A stretch of 64,000 nt of DNA from Tetrapyrgos nigripes. Taxonomy: Eukaryota; Basidiomycota; Agaricomycetes; Agaricales; Campanellaceae. The stretch covers positions 62,001-126,000 of the forward strand of contig JAACJM010000081.1 of the NCBI GenBank assembly GCA_013368315.1. The letters run 5' to 3'. Shown here piece after piece: positions 43,503-55,647 of the stretch; position 1 is the first letter of the stretch; every line of letters starts with the position of its first letter. A program made the translations under genes and the position numbers. A model generated the notes under the pieces. The model worked only from the letters and a program-made list of their open reading frames with translations. It did no database searches and was not told the origin of the DNA.

Positions 43503-45155
43503 ATGTTCTATGCCCTAACAAGCTCCCCGTCAGCGTCGTCCCTCCCTGAAAGCGAATTTACTCTATCTGCTCAAACCGTCAATCGCTCATTCGGTAAGTA
43601 ATGCATACTTTGTCAATGCCTGTCATTCATTCGGGAGCCAAGCTAATTACGCTTATCCTCAATATTGGCAGTCGCCTCACTGGCGTTCCTCCTGTATGAT
43701 ATTCTTTTGACATTGGATGAAGAGATTGAGCTCATATGGATGTGCGTAGAGGACTCTCCTTCATTCAATCGTTTTTCACTAATCTGGTCATCATTTCTTT
43801 CGACAACTACCCGAATAACAGTAGGCGAAAATGGTCCCTATTCAAATTTCTGTACTTCTACATCCGTTATGTCCCGTTCATACTGCAACTGTTTGTGGTC
43901 TTCTTTCAGATTCATCCCCTGTCCACCCTCCACCCTTACAGATCCCTCAAGCTGACCTCAAATTCCTTTGCTCCATACTTTTGTGTTTATAGCCCCCTCC
44001 TTCTCGTTGGCACAGAAATCACTCCTCTGCTTCATTTTACATCAAAGGATTGTGCCATCTGGCAGATATATCAGGGATGCCTAACAATTGCTGTATTCGC
44101 TCCGGTGGATTATATCCTCGTTGCTCGAAGTGAGTGCTTAGCCAACGGCTCTGGAAGTGCCTAAACTATGTACATAGTCTATGCCCTTTTCCATTCCAGT
44201 CCTCTTGTCCAGATCTTTGTTTCTGTATGCTATGTCGCGTCAATCATTGGAATGGCTGTTGGCTTGGCCCTTGCGGTTCCCGAGGTTAATTTTGATGAGA
44301 TCTGTCATACGACGAGTGTTTCAGAGAAGGCTTTAATAAATGTGTGAGTATCTACTCTTTTCTGATTTTTAACCTACTCTCCAACTCAACCTTCTTCGCA
44401 AATTTCTGATCCCACTCTTGTTTCCGCTCTATTGTAATCAAAAAGAGGTGCAGAAGTCACCTTCCAAACGATCCTCTTCATTCTCACTCTCTACAAATTC
44501 ATCTCTATGCTCCGTGAAGAGGGATGGGTCGTGGTCAGAGCTGTACCCCTCCTCAGAATCGTTATTAAAGACGGGATCTGGGCTTTCTTCTTATTATTCA
44601 CAGTCATCGCAGTTCAAATACCAGTTTCTGCAGCAGGTCGGGGAGGAATTTTATATGGATGGGTTCTGTGTGCCTTTTCGTTTAGTGTGAGTACTTCTAT
44701 CTTCCATCTCTACTGGCGAATATTCTGCATGCCGTTGGAGCTTCCCCGGGATACAATATCTATCTGCCTTACTAACTTTTTCGTTGATGTAGGGCTACCG
44801 CATTCTCCTGAATCTCAACCACATTCCGCGGTCTCGCTCTCGCCCCCAAAGAACCCATCGTCAAAGACGTTCTTATAGTTCCCCAGATCGATCTAATTCG
44901 TATACCCCTCGAACCGGCTTGCTCGGACACATTCTTCAATGGGCAGAGTATATCTCCCCAGTATCTTTTGAATCCAGCTATCCTTCCACGAATAGCTACA
45001 ACACAGATGGGATTTTTAGCGAAGTAACTGGGACTGTGACTGAGATGGAGTTTGCTACGACAATGACGACGTCAGGAATGTATACGGGTACGGGTACGAG
45101 CACGGAGGAGATTGAGCTAGTGGATGTGGTGCCGGTATCGTCAACTGGACGCTAG
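43503..45155 (+). CDS. DUF6533 seven-helix membrane protein
   Basis: Six exons join in frame to 412 residues: 43503-43593, 43672-43741, 43822-44129, 44178-44343, 44446-44686 and 44793-45155, with GT-AG introns of 78, 80, 48, 102 and 106 nt. The DUF6533 signature is ASLAFLLYDILLTLDEEIELIW, split as ASLAFLLYDILLTL and DEEIELIW, joined over an intron to RRKWSLFKFLYFYIRY. Later come hydrophobic helices (LVQIFVSVCYVASIIGMAVG; VTFQTILFILTLYKF; FFLLFTVIAVQI), then FSGYRILLNL and a Ser/Arg-rich cytoplasmic-type tail ending in TEEIELVDVV. Such proteins are common in Agaricomycetes and predicted to be integral membrane proteins; their role is unknown. Exon 3 is long and may hide a further intron. No lesion is visible. 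It is the clearest intact host-type gene here. Confidence 0.8.
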
Positions 45156-45156
45156 G

Positions 45157-45265
45157 GCTCCTAGCGGATCGGATGCTGGTCGGATACGGATCCATCCGCT
45201 CGGATGAGCCACCACCAAGCCTTCATCCGCATCGGCGGATGGCATCCGATGGATCGTCGGATTAT
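45157..45265. repeat. Cluster of CGGAT/ATCCG words (likely hAT subterminal region)
   Basis: About eleven copies of GGAT or ATCC, mostly as CGGAT/ATCCG, lie within about 100 bp directly after the DUF6533 stop codon and beside a hAT transposase 3' end. hAT transposases bind such repeated subterminal words. GGGCTCCTAGCGGATCGG at 45156 may be the terminal repeat; its partner was not found. Confidence 0.45.
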
Positions 45266-45321
45266 CGTCAGATTTGGTAATGAAAGAAAAAATTAGAAGT
45301 AGATACACAACTGTACAGTAG

Positions 45322-46330
45322 TTAGGAATACTTAGGTACATAATCTTCTCTTAAGGCGCCTTCGAAAACCAGAATGCTATGATGCATCATTAGTTCACGT
45401 GTTGTATCTGTCCCTAATGAATGCCTATGTAGACCCATAAGGTCTTTACTAATGCTGAGTGACCGTTCAACCACAACAGATGAGCTTAAAGGATGCATGA
45501 GTATCCTAGCTACATGTTAACCCACTGAAAACATACCTGATATAGCAAGCACATCCCAAGCATATGCAGCTAGCCTTGGATACAGTATACTTCGTACAGT
45601 TGGCCTTCCAGAAGGCAAGACTCTCATCAACTTTGCAATTTGCAATGTAACTGGCATACTCTTCGTCGACAGTCTCAGTGACACTTGATGAGCTAGCCGG
45701 GATACCCAACAACGACACGTCATTGAATAGATCATCGGTTTTCTGAGATGTCTTCGGCTGTGCAGAGGCGGCGGAAACAGGTATAGTTGAAAAGCTTGAT
45801 CTGGGGTATGTTGAAACGCGTTCCTTGAAGGTGATGTCCATTTCACGACGCCATTCACTGCTGAAAAGTGAAGGGTTATTGTCAAATAGCTTGTACTTGA
45901 CACGAGGATCCAGGATTGCAGAAAACGAAGCATAGAACAGTGAGCTATCATCACCGGCATCGAAAAAACGAAATACACACTGGCTGCCGCATAGTAATAC
46001 TCAGACTCTGTGGTACTCTTATCGTAGTACTTGTTCAGCTTCGCCTTGCATGCCTCGAGGCCCTTATACACGCTGAGATTCTTCTTCACAGTGTCGGTTT
46101 GCATAAAGTTGTCAACAGCTCGCATTAGCTTGACATAGACCATAAGCGAAGCTGTGAGACTCGGAAAGGAGCCGGCAGACATCCTTTCTGATTCTGTGCG
46201 ATTCCGAAAGACCTTGAAAGAGACATAGAGAGGATCATTTTCTGAGAGCCGGAGAGAAGGTAACAACACTCACCTCGAGAAAGCAATATTTCTTGTACAA
46301 ATCGTTCCGAATGCATAGTTCATCTACAGC
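45322..46330 (-). pseudogene. hAT transposase, C-terminal half (RNase H-like end and dimerisation domain)
   Basis: Minus-strand pieces in order: FRNRTESERMSAGSFPSLT, a KLNKYYDKSTTESEYYYAA segment, AILDPRVKYKLFDNN (the LDPR block), EEYASYIANCK...LAFWKANCTKY, YPRLAAYAWDVLAI, and SSSVVVERSLSISKDLMGL, ending at TAA 45322-45324. These are characteristic of hAT transposases, whose last part mediates dimerisation. Frame changes are needed near 45950, 45840 and 45590, and the N-terminal half is absent. Base composition is more CpG-rich than the hAT fragment at 53290-55553, so the two are probably different elements. Confidence 0.7.
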
Positions 46331-46652
46331 CTGGATAAATAGCTCGGAAACATGCTCTATATGTATGTAGAAGAAATGTTACAATATCAATCGCAACTCT
46401 TTTGCTCGCTTCATCAGTAAATCTACAGGTTCGTAAACAGCGTGAAGGCACGCAGATCACGCCCGTTCATATCAAAACTTGCTAGCGTGTCAGGACCCCC
46501 GAGTACATAACCGACATGGTCATATACGCCGCATCACGCATCATGTCTGGGTCCGAATACACTCGTTTACAGTACCCTTTACACTAGTTCATGCATCCTT
46601 TCACATCCATTTACACGCTCTTCATGCTTGCTTCACGCCAACTTCACGCCAA
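46331..46652. other. No gene; recurrent TTCACGCC/TTTACACGC words
   Basis: Words such as TTCACGCCAACTTCACGCC near 46631 and TTTACACGCTC recur. They could be subterminal repeats of a neighbouring element, possibly of the Plavaka unit, but no terminal repeat pair was found. Confidence 0.3.
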
Positions 46653-47102
46653 CATCAGTATTTTGGGAGAAAACTGGTTTCAACTGGTACCAGCTGGTAC
46701 CAGCTGTGTCCAGTTAACCACTTACCAGTGAACCAGATAAGTTTTTCTGATCACCAGTCCAATAGTGTCCTCATCAACGAAATATAGTAATAGCCGTCGA
46801 GGAGGATTTAATAAACATTCCCAACAGCGCTCACATCATCCGAGATGATCCGAATGATGTATTCGGGACCATCAATCCATGTCATCATCGCTAGGAACGA
46901 TGATCGGCACCTCCCGACGCTCCCGACAACCGGCTGACACATTGCCGCCATTTCTTAATAGATCCAACATCAATCATTGCAAACACTCACCATTGAAGGT
47001 GATGTATATGTATGTATATGTACAGTGCTCTAAGTATCTGTACCATTGACTTCTATTAACCACCAGCTGGCCAGTGACCAGTTTTTTCCAGAAATACTGA
47101 TG
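46653..47102. mobile_element. Putative MITE with CATCAGTATTT ends and CTGGT words
   Basis: CATCAGTATTTTGGGAG at 46653 is mirrored imperfectly by CTGGAAATACTGATG-like sequence ending at 47102. CTGGT/ACCAG words cluster in both ends (46675-46740 and 47060-47085). Length 450 bp, no coding. No target duplication could be settled. Confidence 0.45.
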
Positions 47103-47386
47103 AACTTCACACTCACTTCATGCAACCTCATATTCGGTCATTCGGGTTATTAGATAAATGATTATATTGTATGTAGTAAAGTAAAAGACATAGATTTTTC
47201 ATCAAAGAAGCTAAGAACAAAGAACACTGACTTTGAGCTCTCTCCCAGTGAGTGCCAATGACATGTACGAGGTCCCTGGTACTATGATTGGTACTTATAA
47301 GCATGTATTTTGCATAAGGAGTATATGCACACTCACCTATCAATCAGAGAGAACAAAGTTATCCCCGTCATCGTCCTGTGTTGTAT

Positions 47387-49686
47387 TCAACAGTTCAGGA
47401 TGTTCTTGCTTGCTTTGACAAGCTCCTTATATGCCGGGCCAGCACCAGCAGTGGGAAGGCAGAGAATATATGGCTCACTAGTGGCAAAGATGAGCTCCCA
47501 TTTGCTGTCAGTGAGTTTCTCAGCTAGCTCAAAAAATGTCTTGAGTTTGGTGGTCCATTCATCTCCGAAGGTAGGCCTGGGTACCTTCTGGTCATCCTCA
47601 GGAGTTGTACAGTTTCCTTTATTGCCGGTCTTCTTCTCAGAGCATTTTTGCTTTTGCTCAGGCACTGGATCCACACCTTTGCTCCAAGCATTGAGTGCGT
47701 AGGTGACCTAGGGGATATTAGTAGACATAACTGAAGAGATAATTGACACATACTGCAGCACCACTGAGAGCCAAAGCACCAGTGGGATTTCCAACATGAG
47801 CCTTTGCATTAACCACCTGACTAAGGTGAAAAGTGAAAGTAAACAGGACCAGCTACTTCGAAAGAGTCCTTGGCTGGTGAGACGCTTGTTTGATAGGTTA
47901 ATGGATGAAAGAAAGAAAAATAGCAGTAGCCATGTACATTTGATCTGGGATTCTCAAACATGTATGCATCGTTCCTCAACATCTGCCAGTGCACAACCCA
48001 ACCTTTCCTGTCCTCAACACTATCTGAAAAGCTTTCAATCTTCTGCTTGACGATGTGAAGAGCAGCAGCTCTGAGTCGGCTTCGGTATGTCCAGACTTGG
48101 CCTTGAGCCTGACGAAAGCACACAGTTAGTACAGCAGAAAGACACATAAGAAAGACTTGCATATTTTCGAATTGCTGGGTGCGAGTTTGTGTTCTTGGGG
48201 TGGTTTCCGTCCTTGTAGGTGGGCTTAATATGAGGAAGCATACCAAAATGTTTGTCCCAGAGTTTCTGATATCATTATTCAGACTGAATTGATTGCTATG
48301 TGTACCAGCCCATTCCAGCAAGTCAGGAAGGAGGTCATTGGTCCAGATGTTGTAGTCAGTAGCGTGGACAAGAGGAAGGGAGGATTTTGTGGCATTTAGT
48401 TGTTTTTTATGTCTTTTCCCAGCCTCTTGTGCGTCTATTTCCCTAACATCCACATCAACAAGCTTTACTTCGATGGTCTCGTTGCGAAGGTCCTGAGGAC
48501 AACTGGTCAGTCCACTCTGAGTCTTCTTATAGCATAATATAACTTACATTGTCTTTTTTTCCCCTTCTTACTGGTCTTAGAAGCACGCATCACCTCCAAT
48601 TCCTTTGGAGTTTCATCCTGGTCAAACACTCCCACTTGGATCATCTCAACTTCAGCTCCACTGGAGACAACAGACATCTTGGATGTAGAAGCCTTTCTCT
48701 GTGAGTATAGAGAGGCCTGGAATCCAGGAACAAGTCCGCCTATCTCATTCTTGTTGCGCTTAGAAGGAGCCGGGTTGGTAGCACTAGGAGAGCAGATTAG
48801 TGGACATGGATTATTGACAGTATGTGTCACACCTCTCTCAACCCTGGCGTTTTGCTGATGTTGCATCATTCAGCATGGGAGCCTTGGGAGGAACAGAACG
48901 TGATGCTGTAATATCATCTCGCAATGCCAGCTTTTCAGCCTTTGACAAATTTTCATGCAACGTGTCAGTAAGGTAGACCCAATATCAGAATGTATAATGT
49001 ACCTTCTTGTGTTTTTGTTTGTCTTTGAGTCCCCTTAGAACGCGAACTTCTTCTTCATCCAATCCATCCTTGCTCCCATCCCCTTCTGAAGCTGAATCTG
49101 GAAAAGAGGGTGTAACTTCTGCATTACGCAGTATATTGGATGGAAACTCATCAGGGCTTGCAGCTCTAGCATCAATAGTGTCAGCAAAATTCTCAAGGTT
49201 GTTGTGTGTTGAGGAGTCAATACCCATAGTTGGGACTTCTGAGTCAACATCAGATGTCGGTGGGTATATATGTCTGTCTTCATCAACATCCATGGAGGGA
49301 GAGCTCAATAGCTCATGAGGTGAACCTGGAGCTGATGGTGTATGAGACTCTGGAAGTGGTGGTATGGTAAGCTGCAAATCTGGGCAAACAGAAAGAAGCT
49401 CATCATCATGTAAGGCTTGTGCATCCAGTGTAGCCGCCACTCAATGTTTGGCTGCAAAAGACTTCAAATACTTTGCAGCCTGCTTTTCTGCTTTCTCTGC
49501 AGCAGCTGCCTCTGCCTTCTGTCGATGTATCTCTGCCAGCTCATCACAGGTATGTTTTTTTAGTGACTTGTCGATGTTGACCTTTTTGACCCAAGTAGCA
49601 ATGCAATCTTGCTGAGGCTGCACTGCAGCTGCTGCTGCTCCAGATTCATTGGGCTTGCTGCAACTGCAGGTCATCAGAGAAATCAT
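47387..49686 (-). pseudogene. Unknown multi-exon gene divergent from the Plavaka transposase
   Basis: The ATG at 49686 starts MISLMTCSCSKPNESG, then an Ala/Glu/Lys-rich helix (EIHRQKAEAAAAEKAEKQAA), a TGA at 49441-49443 (one base from CGA) and an acidic Ser/Pro-rich segment up to KDKQKHKK, followed by GTACAT. Later exons include AEKLALRDDITASRSVPPKA, GLVPGFQASLYSQRK, ATDYNIWTNDLLPDLLEWAG, VWTYRSRLRAAALHIV, NAKAHVGNPTGALALSGAA and YALNAWSKGVD, ending RPTFGDEWTTKLKTFFELAE and a stop at 47387. A one-base break occurs in a T run near 47830. It resembles a widespread Agaricomycete family of unknown function that I associate with transposons. Its start lies 150 bp from the divergent Plavaka start. 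Confidence 0.5.
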
Positions 49687-49836
49687 GGTGGTGGGCTGGA
49701 AAGGATGGACACTAGCTTGGACACTAGCTTGGCCTCAGGGTCCATTGCTCACTAAAATTTGGGGACAAAACCACACCAACACTGGTTTCAGCTTTCTTCT
49801 GACCCTAAAACCACCACCCTGTTTTCAACGGTCATC

Positions 49837-52800
49837 ATGTCTCTGCGAAAGTTTTCCTGTCAGTTCCGTGGCTGCCTTCGTCATTTCGCAAAGCCAGGAC
49901 ACCTTACTCTGCATATGAACCTCACTCATAACACCACTGAATCCCCTTCCACTGAGCCCCCCCTCATTCAAGAAATATTGGACTAACCTGATACCCTGTT
50001 CCAAGAATTTGATAATCCATTTGGAAATGCAGACGACTTCGACTTCGACATTTTGACATCTGTAGATGATCTGTCTTTCTGCACAGGTGAAAAGAGATAT
50101 CATCCTTACTTATCTGGTGAGTAACATCTTGGCTACAAAGAACCATGACTCATACTCACTGTAATACTGAAGGTGAAAAATGTGATGCAAATGGAGTACC
50201 TCTTCCACCACATTCACCACCACCAGCATCACACGAGCCTTCAGACCCCAGTAAAGGTTGGGCACCATTTGATGGAGAAGCATAATTTCGACTCGCTGAT
50301 CTACTCTTCTGAAGAGTGGAAATGTCTCAAGGCAACATTGACAAGCTTTTGGATATCTGGGCACTATGGGAGTCCCAACACTGAGATGACTTGTGTATGT
50401 CAGACTCTGATTCTGACTGTGGGTCCTTCACACTGTACAATGACCACAACAACCTTTTCAGCACAATTGATCAAATCCAAGCAGGAGATGCTCCTTGGAA
50501 ATGTTTCCAAACCTTTGTTGATGCATCACTCCCTCAGATAGCACCGGAATGGCAAAAAAAGTCGTACCAGGTCTGGTATCGTGATCCAGATGTTGTTATC
50601 TCACATATACTGTCAAACTCTGAGCTCGCTGGTGATTTTGATGCAGTACCATATGTTCATCTTGATGGGAATGGGAAGTGCTGTTGGAGTGATTTCATGT
50701 CTGCAAACTTTGCCTACCAGCATGCAGTGAGTTATATTATGTCCTTCACTGAGTATTCATGCTCAAATTTTTCAGACCAATATATATACTTCTGATCCAG
50801 CCTTGAGGGGCGCAATGATTGTACCAGTAATTCTTGGTGCTGATAAGACCACTGTTTCTGTCGCAACAGGACATGTCGAGTATCATCTGCTATATATATC
50901 CATAGGAAATATCACAAATGCTACTTGAAGGGCCCATTGTAACACTGTGATCCCCATTGGCTTTCTGGCAATTCCGAAGTGTATGTCCCTGTGAAATCGA
51001 GAGCAACTTTTTGACTGATGAAGATTTTAAGCTGACTGGAAGTACAACAGTGATCCTGCATTCAGAAACTTCAAGAAGCAGCTCTACCACACTTCCATTG
51101 CTGCCATTCTACAGTCTCTCAGGCCTGCTATGACCATGCCAGTTCTTTGTAAATGTCCGGATGGTTATTTTTGATGAATCATTTATGACCTTGCAGCCTT
51201 CATTGCTGATTATCCAGAACAAGTTCTTCTTGCAGGTATTGTCCAAGGATGGTGTGGCTGATAAGTGGTTGCTATTGTACATACTCTTTCCGTGTTCTCA
51301 TTTTTAAAACAGTTGCACAGCACCATCAAGGGATCTTGATGCTGCTGCAGACCATAGAACATGTGAATTAGACATGGTGATGGTTGAGGAGTACAAGGAT
51401 GATAGGCAGGTGCTATGGGATAGCTTTGGTATGCATGAGGATATTGTGGTGAGTGCTATCTTCCTCGAAATGCATTTTTTGGCTGATCCCTTTCATAGCC
51501 TTTTACACACTACTTTCCAAGGGCCAACATTCATGAAATGCTTTCTGCCGACATTTTACATCAAATTATCAAAGGATATTTCAAGGACATGTTGGTAGAG
51601 TGGACTCTGGGTTACATAGTAGTGACAAATACTAAACAACAGGCAAATGAAATCATTGATGACATTGACCAATGGTAAGTCTTCATACTTCTGACTTTAC
51701 CAATGGAAATCCAATGGTGGACCCTCAGTATTGCAGTTGTACCTTCATTCCCTGGTTTGTGATGATTTCCACATGGATGTCACTTCAAGCAATGGACAGG
51801 TGATGATTCAAAAGCCTTGATGAAGGTATGCTCTGACACTAAAAATCTTCTTCAAGCTGGCCACTAAATGGATATAGGTATATCTTCCAGCTATCACAGA
51901 ATTACCGGTGGAGGATTTCTCGACTTCTGCTACCTTGTCTGATGCTCCGACATTGATGAAAGTATGCTCAAAGATATCAAAACAGCAATCCAAAAGTTCC
52001 ATCAACATCAGACAATCTTTATTTCCATGCTTCACTATCCACTGCTGATAACACAGTTTGGTGCTTCCAACAGTCTCTGTGCATCAATCACAGAGTCACG
52101 TTATATAACTGCCATCAAGAAACCCTGGAGATGGTCCAATCATTACAATGTGTTGAGTCAAATGCTACTCACTAATCAACGACTGGAAAAGTTGGCAGCA
52201 CTACAGTCTTTCCTCTCCCATCTCGGACTCATCCCACCAGTCTCTACTCCTCCAAACCCATTTGATGAAGAAAAAGACAATATAGGTCCTATTGACAGTA
52301 ACAAAGCTCAAGCTAAGGTGGAGTTGGCAAAGACTTGAGGTACGTGCCCATTGCTTCAAGTCTTCCTGAGCAAACACTAATTATATTGCACAGACCAAGC
52401 TTATCCATGTTACATTGATGACCTTGCTAAGCATGTCAGTCAGGACAACCTTGAGGATCTGACATGCTGTTTCCTACAATCCCAACTGTTTCCTCATTGT
52501 GATCCAGATCAAAATGGTTTTCACCCTGACATCTGCATTGCCTCAAAAGTTGATGTTTTTCACTCTGCTGTTGCTATGTTCTATGCTCCTAGTGATCTTT
52601 CAGGAGTTCATGGAATGTTACAAGAACGAATAAGGTTAACACCATCATGGTACAGACATCCTTGTCATGATTGTGTCCTGGTTGGACTGGACAATAACAT
52701 TACGGGTTTTCATTGTATGAGTGTTGCCAGGGTTCATTTGTTCTTCTCTTTTTGGCATGGGAGTGTAACATATCCTTGTGCACTCATACATTGGTTTGAT

Positions 52801-53052
52801 ACATATGGGTGACTACCAGACCACAAGACTGGCATGTGAGTTATGTGCCCAAGCTATCATGACCAGCGTAGAAAAAGACCACACATGGCGGTAATCCATA
52901 TGAATTCTCTTCTTCATGGAATCCATCTCATCCCTGTTTACACTTCTAAGAGTGTTCTGCTAGAGGTAACACACTATAACTCTCTTGATTTGTATACTGC
53001 TTTCTATGTCAATAAGTATGCAGATTATCACACTAATGAGATTATATTCTGA
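49837..53052 (+). pseudogene. Plavaka (CACTA-like) transposase, degraded
   Basis: The ATG at 49837 begins a C2H2 finger (CX4CX12HX4H: FSCQFRGCLRHFAKPGHLTL then HMNLTH). After it come blocks I associate with Plavaka transposases: DAPWKCFQTFVD, YQVWYRDPDVVISHILSN, DFMSANFAYQ, VPVILGADKTTVSVATG, YISIGNI, GFLAIPK, FIADYPEQVLLAGIVQGWC, HQIIKGYFKDMLVEW, KQWTGDDSKALMKVYLPAI, QTIFI...HYPLLITQFGASNSLC, KKPWRWSNHYNVLSQML, and a final part with HMNSLLHGIHLIPVYTSK and AFYVNKYADYHTNEIIF up to TGA 53050-53052. Many nonsense codons and frame changes exist, several probably beyond intron boundaries. Plavaka elements move by cut-and-paste. I could not find its terminal repeats. Confidence 0.8.
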
Positions 53053-53289
53053 GAAGACTAGGAGTACAACTTTGCAAAGTTAATGAAGTGTAGTTCTAGT
53101 ATTCAAGGTCTATGCAAAAACAGCCTTCATACAATTCATGCTCTTTACGCCATTTATATTTAGTATGACCAGGATGCAGGTAGTGTGATCAGCTAGGCGC
53201 TCGGTAAAGTATGAATGGTCATGAATGGCCATAATTGAAATGTCATTTACACCATCACGCCATTTATGAATTTGTGGATTTGCTGATGT
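53053..53289. other. Plavaka 3' flank, no gene
   Basis: Contains repeated ACGCCATTTAT and related words near 53146 and 53268, possible subterminal repeats. The hAT fragment to the right loses its reading near 53290-53300. Confidence 0.3.
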
Positions 53290-55553
53290 TCAGCATAAAG
53301 TAAGTTGAATTCCAGCGGGTAATAACATCAAGAATGAGATTGAGGATGCAGAGCTTTTTGTTGGGGTTGGTAGTAATCGTGTTGACAATACTGATGGTCT
53401 TCTTGAAGGCTTCAGAGCACTGTGGTGACACTTGACGGATCTGAGAAACATGAGTCAGCAGACTTGTACATATATGGAAATCAAAAATCTCACCTTTTGG
53501 ACTACTACTTCGATGTCAACGCCATTGCTGTCCTGCTCTTCCAAGAGTTCCTTGTCACTTTTCTCAGACAGCCCCTCATCTTGTGCAAATACCTTTTCAG
53601 CTTCTTCTTCAGTCCAGGTCTTCGGTGACTCCATGTTATTAGCATCAATATCAGTTTCATTGCAAGCCTTCAGCTCTATTAGGAAAGCTTGGACTGCAAG
53701 ATGGATGGCATGGGGAAGGCAGTGGATAGTGATGTTATCTGAGTTGTAGAAGGTGCTGGTGCTGGTGCCATTAAGGATAGAGGCAAGTTCCTGGTGCAAT
53801 GTATCATTATTACTGGTGTTATCAGCTGCCAAAGCACTGAACTGTAGAACAGGTGAGATTACTGTACTCAGAGCAGAAAAGGATATATACCTACCTTATC
53901 AGCAAGACCAAGCTCAAGGATTTGCTTCAAGAGTAATTGAGCCATGTTTTTTCCAGTATGTGCTCCTTCAAGATGTGGAAAGTCATAAAGTATTGACGCT
54001 ATCTCCCAGTTCTCGGTAGTGATGTGCAGGCTTGGGCCCAGCCTTCGAGGAGGGCTTGAGGGCCTGAGGGCTCAGGCTTGCTTTCTGAAAGCCCTGAGCC
54101 CAAAGCTCAGGCCCAGGCTTTCAACAGTACTTAGTGACCTGTTACTGGCCAATAAAAATTGCCAATAATAGTTGAAATTTCTTTTTTGCAGGCATTCTCA
54201 CCAAGTTCTCAATGTCTAACTTGCATCTAACCATCTTCCTGGGTCATCCCTAGCTGTTATCCACTACTTGTTGGCACCAATAATGTTGGGTTTGGCTCAT
54301 TAAATGCTCAATGTAGGTCAGTAGTTCACTTTCTATCACACAAACTTAACTTCAGACTAATCCAACACTTTGCTTGCAACTTTTTGAGCAACAACATCAT
54401 CCTAGTCAAAGCCTGACCTTACTTAGGGCTTAGGGCCAGGCTTGGATTCTTGGTGAGCCTGAGCCCTACAAAGCCCAGCCTGCACATCACTAGTTCTTGG
54501 TAATGAAAGATACAATGATGGCAAGGTATGCAACATTATTGTTGGAGGTCCATGCATCTGCTGCAAAAGCCTTTTTTCCTGGTGCCTTCTATTTTTTGGT
54601 GAGTAACATTATTCACTTGATAAAGATAAATCACTCACATCAAGTAGTTTTTCAGTCTCTGTTCCACATCTTTGAACTCAGCTGACACATGGTCCTTCGC
54701 AGTGTCTCGCTTGATCAGATTTTTTCCATATCCTGGCTGACAAAAGGCTGGATGCTCAGGAGCGATGAAAGCCTCGATGCTCAAGACAATCCATTCGCTC
54801 AAAAGACAGTTGGCTTTTTCGACATTGAAAGCCTATTTACATAGTGAGTAAAACAATACTCTTCATTTTGACAAGCTTCTTACCCAATCAGCCCAGCTAT
54901 CCAATGTTGTCTGCTGTAGACCTTCTCCTGGCACTTGTGTATGATTTGGGTGGTGTATTGCTTCATCCTCCACACTCCTCACTGCCCAAACCTTCCCATG
55001 TGAGTTCTTGAAATGCTGTATGAAGTTCCCAGTTGACCCTGTTGCCTCGCATTTCAAAAAGGAGGCATTGGCATATAATTTCCTGGTGATGGAGAACCCA
55101 GTACATGAAGAGGATGGTACAAAACTTGCATCCTGCCAAATGTTGTGTGCTTCTGTCTTGCGAAAGGGGAGAAGCGGAAGATGTTGGTCGTCCGGGCATC
55201 TGCAAGTGGTGTGCCAGCTTGTCGTCATCATCGTTTTCTATGATTATGACACCAGGTTGACTCAGAGCATGTGAGACTGTCAAGGTTGTTGGTGGAGGTG
55301 GTGTAGGGGTACTACTGGGTGGAGAAGTTGTAGGAGGAGTGATGTGAGAAGTCTCTGGTGGGTGTGGGTTGGACTTGGGAGGGTTTTCTTGTCTCTCCAA
55401 TAATGTTGTGACTGAATTACAAGATATATTAGCAGCACATTTTGCTGGAGGTGGAACAATGGTGGATGGTCCTTCTGGATTTTTCTGCTTATGGGTTCGC
55501 TTTGAGCCCTCTGGAAGCACAACAGATGGGTCTGGGCAGTCATGTTCGACCAT
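53290..55553 (-). pseudogene. hAT transposase, N-terminal and middle part
   Basis: Minus-strand exons begin at ATG 55553 with a Pro/Ser-rich part, then a BED-finger-like FLKCEATGSTGNFIQHFKN, TTLDSWADW with an intron (GTAAGA ... AG), NVEKANCLLSEWIVL and FIAPEHPAFCQPGYG, KAFAADAWTSNNNVAYLAII, NWEIASILYDFPHLEGAHTG, NMAQLLLKQILELGLADK followed by GTAGGT, LAADNTSNNDTLHQELASIL, ITIHCLPHAIHLAVQAFL and LILDVITRWNSTYFML. These are hAT landmarks (DAWTS, TDNASNN-like, HCxxH, RWNST). The C-terminal part is missing to the left, a frame change lies near 55150-55230, and a MITE interrupts the middle. Confidence 0.78.
54017..54492. mobile_element. hAT MITE (family A copy 2) inside the hAT pseudogene
   Basis: The ends are TAGTGATGTGCAGGC and reverse complement, with GTTCTCGG (54009-54016) and GTTCTTGG (54493-54500) as the 8-bp duplication (one mismatch). 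It is inverted relative to the copy at 16227-16726. Removing it joins the transposase reading ITKN to NWEIASIL, so it inserted within an exon. Confidence 0.88.
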
Positions 55554-55647
55554 TTTCAGAGACAGACAAGGAGCTTGTGTGCCTTTTCTTCTTTTTTTTT
55601 TTTCAAAGATAAGATAAGATTACTACAACTATATAGTATTTCAGTAG

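Noticed and set aside
45322..55553. One hAT gene split by insertion of the Plavaka unit (C-terminal half at 45.3-46.3 kb, N-terminal half at 53.3-55.6 kb)
   Set aside because: The order and strand would fit, but CpG content and degree of decay differ between the halves and no shared junction or target duplication was found. Not excluded, only unsupported.
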